Under the pieces are notes generated by a model that was not told the DNA's origin, made no database searches, and saw only the letters and a program-made list of their open reading frames with translations. From contig JBAIAA010001615.1 in the NCBI GenBank assembly GCA_037893245.1, positions 1 through 64,000 of the forward strand: a stretch of 64,000 bases of DNA, given 5' to 3'. The stretch comes from Crossaster papposus. Its lineage: Eukaryota; Echinodermata; Asteroidea; Velatida; Solasteridae. Shown one piece after another: positions 17,434 to 27,480 of this stretch. The position numbers were made by a program, and so were the translations under genes. How positions within the stretch are numbered: the stretch's first letter is position 1; each line of letters begins with the position of its first letter.

Positions 17434-18642
17434 ATGGCTGAAGGTGGAGATTTTGAAGACGTAGAAGACTACGAGGAAGAAGAAGAGGTAGAAGAGGAAG
17501 AAGAGGACTCTCTCGACAACACAACGGCATTAGATCAAGACGTTGTCTTAGAACAAGGGAGACGTGTGTTTATTAATAATCCAAGAGTCGAAAGTTTCTA
17601 CAAAAGTCAAGGACAAAAACAATATGGGATTAAGAAATGGGAAAGATTCGTAGTAAAAAATAACACGTTATTTTTTGAAAACGACAAAGTAGAAGTACAA
17701 TTATCACGCAAAGGCAACCCCGATAAATTTTTAAAATTAAGTTCCATCGAAACAGGTACTAGGCACGGTGTAGAATTTATTATAAATGAATTAGGTTTTA
17801 AAGATTATAAAGTAAATCCATTTAGTAAAAAACTAAAAAAGCAACTTGAAGAGAATACGGAGTCTATCCCAATACAAGATCTTCCAGAAGCAGCCGACGC
17901 TATAAGCGAAATTTTCGAAACTTTTGAACAAGAAACCAGTTTTATCGAAGAACGAGAAACTGGCTTACCTATGAGAGAGATCTTGGGTTTAAACAAAGCC
18001 CTTCAAACGACGAGAGGCAGCTTAGAACTAAATTTAGCGCGCCTCAGACAAGTCGAAGATGAGATAGTCTCAACCGAAGCGGCACTCGCCGACGGTTCCA
18101 CGGCAGAAATGAGAGAGAGATTAGAAGACTTAAGGTTGGAAAAATCGGCTAGATTAGAAGCCGCGTCTATCAACGCAAAAAAACTCAGAAGTCAGATGAG
18201 TCGGTTAAAAGAAACGATTACGAGTGTTTTAGATAGCGACGAGACCTTGGGAGAAAAAATTAGAACGTTGTTTAGAGAACAAGGCGTGACCATAACGGCC
18301 ATTTTGACGGCGTTTAGTTTGGCTATCGGTTTGATAGTAAAGAGCGTTTTGTCTGCCGGTGCACCACCCACACCTTTGCCCACACCCACACCACCACCAT
18401 CACCACCGTCTAACGCAGGTAACGTAAAAGAATGGATACAGTCGCAACTAAAACATCTGTCAAACGTGCTCGCTAAACTAGGCTCCAAGCTGCTCGACGC
18501 CTTGCCCGGAATTTTAGGCGGTATAGCGAGTTGGATATTTAACGTATTGAGCAAAACCGTCGGATGGTTGGGAGAACACGTGTGGACCCTTATAGTGGGA
18601 GTCGGAACTTTAATTTTTGTTTATTTACAAAAGCGCCTCTAA
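17434..18642 (+). CDS. Polinton acidic coiled-coil membrane protein, 402 residues
   Basis: The N-terminal ~25 residues are almost all Glu/Asp. A coiled-coil region of about residues 175-255 contains LARLRQVEDEIVSTEAALADG and ERLEDLRLEKSARLEA. A hydrophobic helix (ITAILTAFSLAIGLIVKSVL, about 285-305) and a Pro/Thr linker come next. The C-terminal ~75 residues are strongly hydrophobic (LPGILGGIASWIFNVLSK and VWTLIVGVGTLIFVYLQ). I recall similar C-terminal regions in unnamed proteins from coral and anemone Polintons. A role in a virion membrane or membrane penetration is plausible but unproven. It converges with the minus-strand gene at 18662, and its stop lies at the base of a hairpin. Confidence 0.78.
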   Translation: MAEGGDFEDVEDYEEEEEVEEEEEDSLDNTTALDQDVVLEQGRRVFINNPRVESFYKSQGQKQYGIKKWERFVVKNNTLFFENDKVEVQLSRKGNPDKFLKLSSIETGTRHGVEFIINELGFKDYKVNPFSKKLKKQLEENTESIPIQDLPEAADAISEIFETFEQETSFIEERETGLPMREILGLNKALQTTRGSLELNLARLRQVEDEIVSTEAALADGSTAEMRERLEDLRLEKSARLEAASINAKKLRSQMSRLKETITSVLDSDETLGEKIRTLFREQGVTITAILTAFSLAIGLIVKSVLSAGAPPTPLPTPTPPPSPPSNAGNVKEWIQSQLKHLSNVLAKLGSKLLDALPGILGGIASWIFNVLSKTVGWLGEHVWTLIVGVGTLIFVYLQKRL

Positions 18643-18683
18643 AAAAAAAAGCCTTCTGTAGCTAACAGAAGGCTTTTTTTTTT
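18641..18683. terminator. Bidirectional terminator-like hairpin between convergent genes
   Basis: Ten A plus GCCTTCTGT pairs perfectly with ACAGAAGGC plus ten T, with a five-base loop (AGCTA). The TAA of the plus-strand 402-codon gene overlaps the A run, and the TAG of the minus-strand gene lies in the loop (18662-18664). The form equals a bacterial intrinsic terminator on either strand. Whether it works in an animal nucleus or in a virus-like factory is unknown. It could instead mark 3' ends for RNA processing. Confidence 0.75.
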
Positions 18684-19777
18684 ACCACAAGTCTAAAAGC
18701 AGGTGGTGGTGGTGGTGGTGGGTCAACGACTGCGAGTTCTTCAGACTCGGGCGCGGGAGTAGGGAAGGGTGGTGGGGCGGGCGCGGGAGTAGGGAAGGGT
18801 GGTGGGGTTGGTGTTGGTGGTACGTTTGAGTTTATCTTTGAGTTTAATCCCAACGCCAACTCAGCGGTCGCAATCTGTATATTGTTGTTATATCCTTCGT
18901 GGGTTCCGACCCTCAATTGCATGTTCGAAGGCACGAGATATAATCCTTTTGCCAACACAAAGTTTAACGAACTCCTGACGTATTGCAGCGAATCTTGAAA
19001 TTGGGTTATAGATTCTTCCAGATCGGTCGGAGACGATATCAAACCTTCTACGATATTAACAAACTGGATTTGGGCGTCCAAACCCGTGCCCGGAGTTAAA
19101 ATACTAGTTTTTGTTTGAGCCTGGGCTCCCAGAAAACGTTTCCACGCCGAGCCAACGGCATCGTCTTGCGTTAAATTTGTCACCGTAAAAGAGCTGTAAC
19201 GTCCAGATCCTCCAGGAGGATCTGAGGGGCCAAACCCCATTTTAGTTCCTCCCGCGTATTTACCGTAACTAATCCCCAAGTCCGTGGTATCGTAATCTCC
19301 CAAAGGTTTACCCCAAGCATAAGCCTGCCCCAATCCACCCGAGTAGAGATCTACCGTCTGTATCCAAGTATTTTTAGGATCCGTAGAATAAAATCTACAC
19401 GCGTCGATATAAGACCCGCGATCTACGTTGTTGTCTACGGCATTAAATACGTTATCGTTCAAAATAGGACATTTGAGAAACTCTAATATTTTTCTAACGG
19501 TAAAATAAACGTGAAATCTATAAACGGTGCTCGTCAGAGGATCGATCGAATTAAGTAGATCCCACCCTAAACCAGCGCCGGTGGTACTACACCAAATGGC
19601 AAAATTAAGTTGATTTTGATAAAACGTCATCGGTTGTGTTTTCCATCTGTTTATTACCTCGTCCGTTTTAACGACGGGTAACTTATAGTCGGCGAGTATA
19701 TCTGGGAAAGTAGCCATAAAAGAACCGCGGTCAACCGAGTTAACTACTACTTCTAGGCTCTTGAAATCTAAGTCCAT
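18662..19777 (-). CDS. Conserved Polinton protein, 371 residues, proline-rich tail
   Basis: The body (residues 1-310) contains LEFLKCPILNDN, LGAQAQTKTSILTPGTGLDA and YVRSSLNFVLAKGLYLVPSN. The block ending QLRVGTHEGYNNNIQIATAE resembles, from memory, unnamed proteins found next to the preceding gene in cnidarian Polintons. The C-terminal 55 residues are repeats of PTPAP and PPPFPTP. I do not know the function. A minor structural or virion-associated protein is a guess. The 3' end sits in the hairpin shared with the convergent 402-codon gene, and CCTATAAAAATG precedes the start. Polinton-2 has a broken copy with an extra N-terminal coiled-coil stretch. Confidence 0.72.
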   Translation of the reverse strand: MDLDFKSLEVVVNSVDRGSFMATFPDILADYKLPVVKTDEVINRWKTQPMTFYQNQLNFAIWCSTTGAGLGWDLLNSIDPLTSTVYRFHVYFTVRKILEFLKCPILNDNVFNAVDNNVDRGSYIDACRFYSTDPKNTWIQTVDLYSGGLGQAYAWGKPLGDYDTTDLGISYGKYAGGTKMGFGPSDPPGGSGRYSSFTVTNLTQDDAVGSAWKRFLGAQAQTKTSILTPGTGLDAQIQFVNIVEGLISSPTDLEESITQFQDSLQYVRSSLNFVLAKGLYLVPSNMQLRVGTHEGYNNNIQIATAELALGLNSKINSNVPPTPTPPPFPTPAPAPPPFPTPAPESEELAVVDPPPPPPPAFRLVVKKKAFC

Positions 19778-19813
19778 TTTTATAGGTATTTTTTATATTA
19801 CTTCTTTTAAAAT

Positions 19814-20242
19814 ATGGCTAGCATCGCTATGATGATCGGAGGCGCAATAGTTAACGCTTTCGCTTTCGCGGGATCAAACTTTTTATTTTCGGGCATGAAA
19901 CAACAAAAACAAGACGAAGAGCGCAAGAGACACGACTTGGCTTTAGAAAAACTGGCAACGGCAAAAAACAATTGGGAAAGAGAGAGGACAAAGTATCTCG
20001 ATTGGTTAAACGATCGACTCAAAAAACAAGCAAAGGCTCAAAGGACTTTTGAAAGTATAGACGAGGCTCTCAGAGAATACAACTCGGTTACTCGCTCAAA
20101 CGCACAAGTACCCGTGGGCCTGCAGCACGAACCCACTCTCGCCGATTTTTACGCACCTAGCGAAGATCAAAAGACCGGCGAGTTGGCGTTTGTTTTGGGA
20201 GGAACTGCGTTGGTAGGTTTTTTAGTTTATAAGTTTGTTTAG
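19814..20242 (+). CDS. Small two-pass membrane protein of Polinton, 142 residues
   Basis: It has a hydrophobic N terminus (MASIAMMIGGAIVNAFAFAG) and a charged coiled-coil middle (KRHDLALEKLATAKNNWERE to KKQAKAQRTFES). A conserved block HEPTLADFYAPSEDQKTGEL and a final hydrophobic helix (AFVLGGTALVGFLVYKFV) follow. I recall the same layout as a small protein in many invertebrate Polintons. The Polinton-2 copy (47952-48368) is also intact. The start is 36 bp from the divergent gene at 19777. The function is unknown, probably membrane or virion related. Confidence 0.78.
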   Translation: MASIAMMIGGAIVNAFAFAGSNFLFSGMKQQKQDEERKRHDLALEKLATAKNNWERERTKYLDWLNDRLKKQAKAQRTFESIDEALREYNSVTRSNAQVPVGLQHEPTLADFYAPSEDQKTGELAFVLGGTALVGFLVYKFV

Positions 20243-20345
20243 TTTAACCCCGCCGGTTATTGGTAGGTTTTTTAGGAAACAAAGTTGACAACCCCGCCGG
20301 TTATTGGAAGGTTTTTTAGTTTATAAGTTTGTTTAGTTAAATAAA
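20243..20345 (+). repeat. Patchwork of short copies before the integrase
   Basis: CCCCGCCGGTTATTGG occurs at about 20249, 20293 and again inside the integrase start at about 20379. AGGTTTTTTAGTTTATAAG is copied from the end of the preceding gene. Polinton-2 has a much simpler spacer here. The mosaic looks like repeated template switching. Confidence 0.7.
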
Positions 20346-21343
20346 ATGGAAACAAAGTTTAAAAAAGTGTATTACAGCCCCGCCGGTTATTGGAAGGGTG
20401 AGGGCGCGGTTGTAAAATTAGCTAAAAAAACGGGTGCGTCCAAAGAAGAAACCAGAAATTGGTTAAGAAAACAAGCGTTGTGGCAAATTTATTTACCGCC
20501 TCCTACGTATATAAGCAGACCTACGAGTTTAAACAAGTCCATGGCTGTGCCAAACGAAATGCATCAGATAGACTTGTTATTTTTACCTTACGATAAAGTC
20601 GGTAAAAAAGAATACAAGTACGCGATGACGGTCGTGGACGTAGCCACGCGTTTTAAAGAGGCCGAACCTTTGACCAACAAGACGAGTACCCAAGTGGCAG
20701 ACGCTTTAGCTCGAGTTTACGCTTGGTCACCTTTGACTTGGCCCAAGCTGTTAAAAGTAGACGCGGGTAAAGAATTTCAAGGTGAATTTAAAAAGCAACT
20801 AGAAGAGAAAAAAGTCGCGATACAAGTGGGAGAACCGGGCAACCACAGAGCGCAGGCAATAGTAGAAAGATTTAACAGGACTTTGGCAGAGAGATTGTTC
20901 GGCCATCAATACGCTGCAGAGATTGTTAATCCGACGGAGAGATCGCGACTCTGGGTTAAACGATTGCCCGACGTGATTAAGGCGTTAAACAACGAAACCA
21001 CCAGATTGATAACGACGGAAGACTACGATACACTCACTCCCAGCTAGCGATGCAAGATACGCAAGTTCGTCAAATCAGTTCTTCTCCCTCGGAGGTAGAA
21101 AAAGAGTTGGTGAGAAAAGGCGATATTTTTAGATATCTTTACGCACCTGGTAAGTTAGAGGGAGGAGAACGCAGGCGAGCGACCGATCCTATTTGGAGTC
21201 TCGAGGTTTTTGAGTTGGATCGCGCGATCAAAGTAGACAACCAGCCCACTCTTTACTATCTCAAAAAAGGTCCCAATCGAAGTTTCGTTAGTCAAGAGCT
21301 TCAGGTTGTGCCTCCGGACACCGAGTTACCTCCAAGCCTATAG
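20346..21343 (+). pseudogene. Polinton retrovirus-type integrase, one frame break
   Basis: The first frame (20346-21047) has an N-terminal helical region with TGASKEETRNWLRKQALWQIY. The DDE core has HQIDLLFLP (first D), VDAGKEF (second D) and IVERFNRTLAERL (E). A TAG at 21045-21047 ends it. The rest (21050-21343, RQISSSPSEVEKELVRKGDIF to the end) continues in a frame displaced by one base. In Polinton-2 this junction region is read in one frame, so the break in this copy is a local one-base loss around 21040-21049. The enzyme family inserts the element and makes the 5-6 bp target duplication. The C-terminal part resembles the chromatin- or DNA-binding tail of retroviral-like integrases. Confidence 0.88.
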
Positions 21344-24300
21344 TGGCCAAAAGCTAGAGTAGTAGAACCGTTCGGGAGTATATACCGCTTTGTGTCCAGA
21401 GGACTCAACGACAGTTTGTTTTGCTCAATGGTGTATAACGCGTGATTTTTTGATCTGATGTAGGTCATCTTATCACTTTGAGAATCTTTTTTTTTGAGAC
21501 AGTCGAGATAACGCTCGTGACTTAATTGTTTGTCGGTGACTGCTTTGGTGACTCCCTTGGCTTTTTTTAAGGTTAGAGTCAGAGGTTAAAATCGAGTACA
21601 TCTTTGGTCTTAAGCAAACGCATTCGCTGACTGGTTTTCCACCAAACTCGTCTTTAAATTTACCGATGACCTTTTTGTTTTTAGAGTCATAGATCTCGTG
21701 ACTCTGATTGTAGTTTGACAGGTCATACAAGTCAGAGTCTTTTTGTATATCTTTATAAACATCGTCCGTCTCAACGCTCAAGAGTAGACTGTCCGTATCG
21801 GTATAAAGTAACCCTACTCGGTCTCTATAGGTCTCTTTGAGGTGGTTATAATAAAAGTCGTACATGAGAGTTTTTGAGAGGTCTAAAATACTCACTCCCG
21901 CATAAATAGGTTTGTTTAATAGCGTCTTGGTCTTATACATTTCGATAAACGCTAGATTGCAATCGGTAAAAATCGTCGTATTTTTATAGCTCGGTTTACG
22001 CACCAACTCTTGATATTTGGAAACTTGATCGTCTCTGAGCAAAAACGCGTTCGTTCTATTTCTCACGTTTTCCATCGTCTTTCCAAAAACGCTGTTGTTC
22101 ATGAGCTTAAAAAAGTCCTTTTCAAAGTCAGACGTTGCTTTAGCTCTTAGTCGAGTGTTTTTGTCTATGTAAGATTCCATCCAAGGCGCTTGCTTAAATT
22201 TTAATACGCGATGTACTTTTTTGAGTCGCATACCAAGATTTAGATACTGTTGTAACGATCTGTAGTGCAAGACATATTTACGTCTGTTGTATAGAGTGGC
22301 TATTAATTTAGATTCGTTCAGACCGGTTAACAACCCCAGTTGATACTCGGATAACCACTCTTTGGGTACTTTGATATTTTCGGGGGCTAGCGGAAAATCA
22401 TTGTGCCAATCGTGCAAAGCGTTGGGGTAATCTAAGTCTACCTCCAACAGACACCCTATATCGGACGTTTCTGAGATTGACATAATGCTTTCCGTCGTGA
22501 AGTATTTGGGTTTTACCCATTTAAAATCGGCGTAGGGTAAATATTGACTCATGGCCCAACCGTACAAATTGTTGGCGTCAAGATACATGATGTAAGTCGA
22601 TGGCTCGCCGTTTTAAAATCGGGTAGATATTTATTGTTTGCTTTGTAGTACCTAGAGCTACCCACGCTCAATAGTCCTCCTCTTTTTGCTTTTTCAAAAA
22701 ACAGATGTTTGTCGACGTCTTCCAATAACTCGAGCTCGACTCCCGAGTGTTTTAATAGCGCGTCCCACGATAACCCAGGAGAGGTATAATAGTTAGCGGG
22801 ATCTAACTTATAGTTCTTTTTACACATTTTTCTAAAATTTTCAAACACACCTGCCAAAAGTAACACGTCGGTTGTCACATATAAGTCGTGATATTCGCCC
22901 AAGTTTTTGACGTTAAATTCGTTCCACACTTGTTGAGCCTTAGAATAATCGTCTTGCGAGATATTCGAGTCTTTGAGGCTGCTATAAAACTTGTCGATGC
23001 TTGGTAAGCTCGTCTCTTCAAACTTATCGAACGAGTCCATATACTCGTACGGATAAACACCTTTTTGTAAGAGCAGGTCGACATTTTGATCTTTATAGCG
23101 TTTATAGAGTAGAGTAAACGCCTTGGGGCACGCGTTGACTAGTCTATCCAACGACGTTGCCATAAATTTAAACGAGTCTATAAATCTCAGATTACCGATC
23201 GAAAACGAAATATATTTTTCCGAGTTGCTGGGGATAAAAAAGATATCTTCTTCAGTATTAGACAAACCTTGCATGATTAAATGAGCGTCGTAATTTTGTA
23301 AATTGTGAAAGATGACGGGTATTGGGGTTCTATCCGGCACCACCTGCAGTTTTAGATTGCAATAAGCGTGCGCGGCTCCTCTGTATTTGCCTGTGATGTG
23401 ACAGTGATCTCTCACCTTTCTAAATTTGTTAATCCGTTTTTTACACTTTAGACACTTTGACTCGTTAAATCCTTTTTTGTTTACGTAACAATATTCTTCT
23501 TTTTCTTTTTTAGTGCGAGGTTCTTTCGGAATAGGGCACTGACAGTTTAAATAGTAGTTGGGGTATATTGACTTCTCGCAAATCCAACACGTGTCCGTGT
23601 TTTGGTGGTCGATGTTGTTACTTGTGGTAAAGTCTATGGGTTTGGGGTTTTTAAAAACTTTGTTTACTTTGTATCTTAAACGCAACGCCGAGTCTAAGAA
23701 CTTGGTCACGGCATCTGTTCCTCTATAGGTCTCTTGAAATTTAACTTTACCGTCGTACCTTAAAGCGATCAACGAATAACCGCAAGCTTTGTGAACTTGA
23801 GTCTCCTGCGTGTTTGCCTCTTGAGGTTGTAATTTGTTTAATACCGATTCAAAGTCGGCGTAAATGACAAAAGGTGCGTCTTGCGCAAACTTGTGATTTT
23901 TAAATTTTAATATCGGAGGGTCGTCGTTAAAACCTTTTGGAAAGACGGCCTTAGATGGTGGCACATCTATTCCCTCGCAATCTTGCGTATGCCTGTCCAA
24001 CTTGTCTCGTGTGTTGTTGTGCGCCAAACATCTGAAACAGACGTATGTTTTATGCTGGTGTTTCGTTTGGTTAAAAAATATTCTAGATATATGTTTTATC
24101 CAACAATAGTGATTCGTTTTGCCTGAGGAAAACAACAGCAGATTTATGACTGTGGGGTCGTTGGCGTTTTTAGATAAATATAACGGTCGTACTTCTTCAG
24201 CCTCTTCGTACGCAAACACATTTATACTAAGATTGTTTTGTCTCTCTATCTTTTCTATTTGATTGATTCGAACGGGAAAGTCTACGTCTTTAAAATTTAA

Positions 24301-25209
24301 TCCATCGTTTTTATCATAAATTGATGGTCTGTCTTCGTGGATTTTAAAATCGGGTTTGTCTTTTACACGTTGTTTTATTTTGTCGGTATACTTGCCGAGA
24401 GCGGCTCTCAAACACCACCGTAAACATTCGTTGTCTTCGTTTTTGACGTTAATAAAAGCCTTTTTGTTTACTAAAAACTTTGGTAATTCTATATAAGAGT
24501 TTCCACTCATAGGTCTATAACGGTCGATGTTGATATAAAACGCTAATATTCTAACGAGGCTCCAACCCGATCCTTGTCTCGTATTTTTGGCGTGTTTTTC
24601 TTTTATTTTAAAGATTTGATCTTTTACTGGTTGTTTTATCTGACTCTCGTTTAAAACAACTTGCTTTTTACTAAAAAAGGTAAAAGCGCTGGTTTCTACT
24701 AAGCCGTCTTGATTTGTTTTATCGTATTTCGCTTTAAATCCTAATTGAACTTTTATGGTCGATAGATCTCTCAGCTCCGACGTAACAATTTTTTCAATCT
24801 GCTTCACGTGTGTATTAAAGAATTGCTCTACGTCGTTGTTAAACAACCTAGGTGTCAGCTCCCAGTTTCTATAACTGTTACTAAAAGCTCTATGTACTTG
24901 AAAATCTGCCTCTCTGAAGCTATCGGGGTTTTTATACGATTTAATCGCTAAAATTAAATCCTTTCGTAAAAATCGACCTAGTTTACCAGTTGGCGTAAAT
25001 TGTAACTCTTCGTCGTCTACGATTTGTTTGAGATCATCTAGTTTCTTGCGATTCAAGTTTTTATATTTATTCTCCTCTATTCTAATGGCGTCGATATAGT
25101 TCCGGCGTAGGCTCCGCCCTGGAACTGTGATATTATTCCGTTGTACATATTGTTGCAAGGTTGATTTAGACCAACGTCCATATCCTATTGGTGTTGGTTT
25201 CTTCATCAT
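21341..25209 (-). pseudogene. Protein-primed family B DNA polymerase (pPolB), two frame breaks
   Basis: The first frame (22549-25209) has a SAP-like N terminus (WSKSTLQQYVQRNN, tentative) and a zinc-finger-like CFRCLAHNNTRDKLDRHTQDC. Exonuclease I (FVIYADFES, about 23,860) comes next. An HNH/recombinase-VII-like cysteine/histidine block has CKKRINKFRKVRDHCHITGK. ExoII (FHNLQNYDAHL) and ExoIII (YVTTDVLLLAG) follow. After a one-base break near 22603-22615 the polymerase motifs continue at 21473-22588: motif A DANNLYGWAM, motif B NNSVFGKTMENV, motif C YTDTDS (about 21,790-21,810). A second break at a T7 run (about 21,563) puts the last ~75 codons out of frame, and they run to the end of the convergent integrase. 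It would replicate the element by protein priming, but this copy is inactive as written. Confidence 0.92.
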
Positions 25210-25303
25210 ACTTTATATATAAGTATTATAATATTTTTTTATTTAAATTTTATTGAGAGTAAACCAAGATACACAAAATTGGTCATTTATTGATTTTTTA
25301 TTT

Positions 25304-25460
25304 AACCCATAGAGGGCGCTCGCAAGATTCTCGCAAGATATTTTTTTGTGAGTTTTATTTGTTATCAGACTTAAGATTTGGTTCAAAAGTGGCACCTTTT
25401 TGTTATCGGGTCAAATTGAGTTTTTAAGATTTGGTCAACAAGCGGCATATCCCTACTACT
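25304..25460. repeat. Polinton-1 right terminal inverted repeat
   Basis: This is the reverse complement of 8984-9141 and ends CATATCCCTACTACT at 25460. GAAGA follows directly, matching the left flank. The 94 bp between it and the polymerase start are AT-rich and include TATATATAAAGT directly before the ATG. Confidence 0.92.
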
Positions 25461-26430
25461 GAAGACATTGATGTTGGAGATCTCCTCCGGGAATAGGGCC
25501 TGGAAAGCCTCAATAAAACGTTCTCAGGTAATGTAAGAACTTAGAATGTTGTTTCTGTTAACATAGAACTATCCAGGCCAGGTGTGTCATTATTGTCTTG
25601 TCATATTCATCAAAGAGAAACAGTACTCCTAACTCCATAGGGTGTGTGCAAAATCATATTGAGTTTGGAGGACGGATTTAGGAGGGTTAGGGTTAATCTG
25701 CAATTCCAAATTCGTGCCGAACTAGCTACGATAATCGTAACCCACCATCCTCCCGATGGCCGAAGACCGGAGGGTTATGAGACAAATTGTGTACAAAATT
25801 ACCGTTTTTGCAATTTTGACCATGTTTACATGTGGTTGCCACTGCGCCCCAAATTTGCCTCTTCGTGAAAACGCTAAAGTCAATCCGTGCACCTGGATAG
25901 TTCTATGTTAACATAAACAACTGTCTTAGTTCTTACATGTGAGAACGTTTCATTGAGGCTTTCCAGGCCCCATTCCCGGAGGATATCTTTAACATCAATG
26001 TATTCCATAACTGCATACTACGTGTGTACGTGTATGTACTGCGTTAATTTAATGAATTTGCTGAATAAAATTGAGGTAAAAAAGGATTATGAAAACTGTT
26101 ATTATTTCAGTCGTCCCAACTCGTTCGATAAAAGTCTTTAACCAACACTATTGCCACATGTTGGGTAAAATATCAACTGCCTCAATTCTTGGGTAATTTT
26201 TAACCAACATTTTTGGTGACTAGCCCAACAGTTGGTCATTAGTTTTTACCCCTAGTTGGACAATGTTTTTCACCAACAAGTTTTGTCATTTTTTTACCCA
26301 GTAGTTGCATAGACCTATTGCCCAACAAATGTTGGTTAGAGTTTTGCCCAATTTTTTGAACAGTTGATATTTGACCCAACGTTGGTTAACAATGTTGGAT
26401 AAACTTTGACCAATAAGATTTGCAGTGCAG
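25461..26430. repeat. Fold-back element, inner part of the left arm
   Basis: This stretch is an inverted match to 29080-30058. It also holds a smaller palindrome, with 25465-25578 pairing with 25885-26000 (GACATTGATGTTGGAGATCT and its reverse form). Bases 26130-26420 carry many short CCAACA and TTGGGTAA motifs in both directions. Small ORFs here have no domain and are not genes. Confidence 0.8.
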
Positions 26431-27480
26431 ATGTTATCGAAAACGTTGCTTCTTTAAGAGTCCGTTTGGAACGGATCGCTTATTGGAATATGCCCTTGCT
26501 GAAATTAAGTGTGCCCAGGAAGGTAACAATTACGATTATGAAGTCCAAACGTGAATTTTCCAAAACATGTGCGGTACACTTTTCTTTTAAGACGGCGTTT
26601 TACTAGGAACATCAAATACCGCATTTTTCAGATGTTATCGAAAACGTTGCTTCTTTAAGAGGCCGTTTGGAACGGATCGGCTTATTGGAATACGCCCTTG
26701 CTGAAATTAAGTGTGCCTAGGAAGGTGATAATTAGGATATGAAGTAAAAATAAGAATTTTATAAAACATGTGCGGTACACTTTTTTTTTTAAGACGGAAT
26801 TTCATTGATTCGGAAGTAATATGTTGCGAGAAACGTAACGCTTAAAAATGAGGAATCGACTAATAAGTAATAGGCCTATAATGGCAATTTTGGAGTGAAA
26901 AAAGTGTTAAGAATACCATTTATAGTCTTGCTGGTAGATATTGTTGAAGTTAATCTTTAATTGGAGATTAATTTCCGTACTTTTTTCGAAAATTCGTTGA
27001 TCTAATCCGTAAATCTAGTTTCAAATCAGCACCTCCTTTTGTCGCATGGATTCTAAATTTCTATAAACGGCTGCGGCCAGCCGAATGGCGGGCTGAATCG
27101 CGGCTTGAATCGAAGGCTGAATCGCGGGCTGAATCGCGTGTTGAATCCACTGACCTCTACAGAGGACAGTGGTTGAATAGCGGGCTAGGTTCTGCCACCT
27201 AGGCCGCAGCCATTTATAGAAATTTAGAATCCATGCGACAAAAGGAGGTGCTGATTTGAAACTAGATTTACGGATTAGATCAACGAATTTTCGAAAAAAG
27301 TACGGAAATTAATCCCCAATTAAAGATTAACTTCAACAATAACTACCAGCAAGACTATAAATAGTATTCTTAACACTCTTTTTCCCTCCAAAATTGCCAT
27401 TATATTACTTATTAGTCGATTCCTCATTTTTTAAGCGTTTCTCACAACATTACTTCCGAATCAATAATATGCCGTCTTAA
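26431..27480. repeat. Fold-back element, centre of the palindrome
   Basis: Two ~206-bp units on the reverse strand (26431-26800) lead into a unique arm that mirrors 27205-27480. The shared run includes TTTCAAATCAGCACCTCCTT. The loop at 27085-27205 is G/C-richer, with GGCTGAATCGCGG micro-repeats and a small hairpin CACTGACCTC...GAGGACAGTG. No coding sequence is recognised. Confidence 0.8.

Larger units (their letters stand above)
8984..25460. mobile_element. Polinton/Maverick DNA transposon (Polinton-1)
   Basis: This is a 16.5-kb element bounded by ~157-bp inverted repeats beginning AGTAGTAGGGATATGCCGCT. It is flanked directly by GAAGA on both sides (8979-8983 and 25461-25465). It carries the hallmark Polinton set: family B DNA polymerase, retrovirus-like integrase, packaging ATPase, and major and minor capsid proteins, plus several conserved small proteins. 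All genes appear intron-free. The polymerase has two frame breaks, the integrase has one, and the major capsid has a stop. This copy is therefore probably inactive but recent. The bulk of the capsid block is on the plus strand and the outer genes are on the minus strand. Confidence 0.96.

Noticed and set aside
25644..26606. Short frames in the fold-back arms
   Set aside because: The same frames occur on the opposite arm as mirror images and have no domain; they follow from the inverted repeat.
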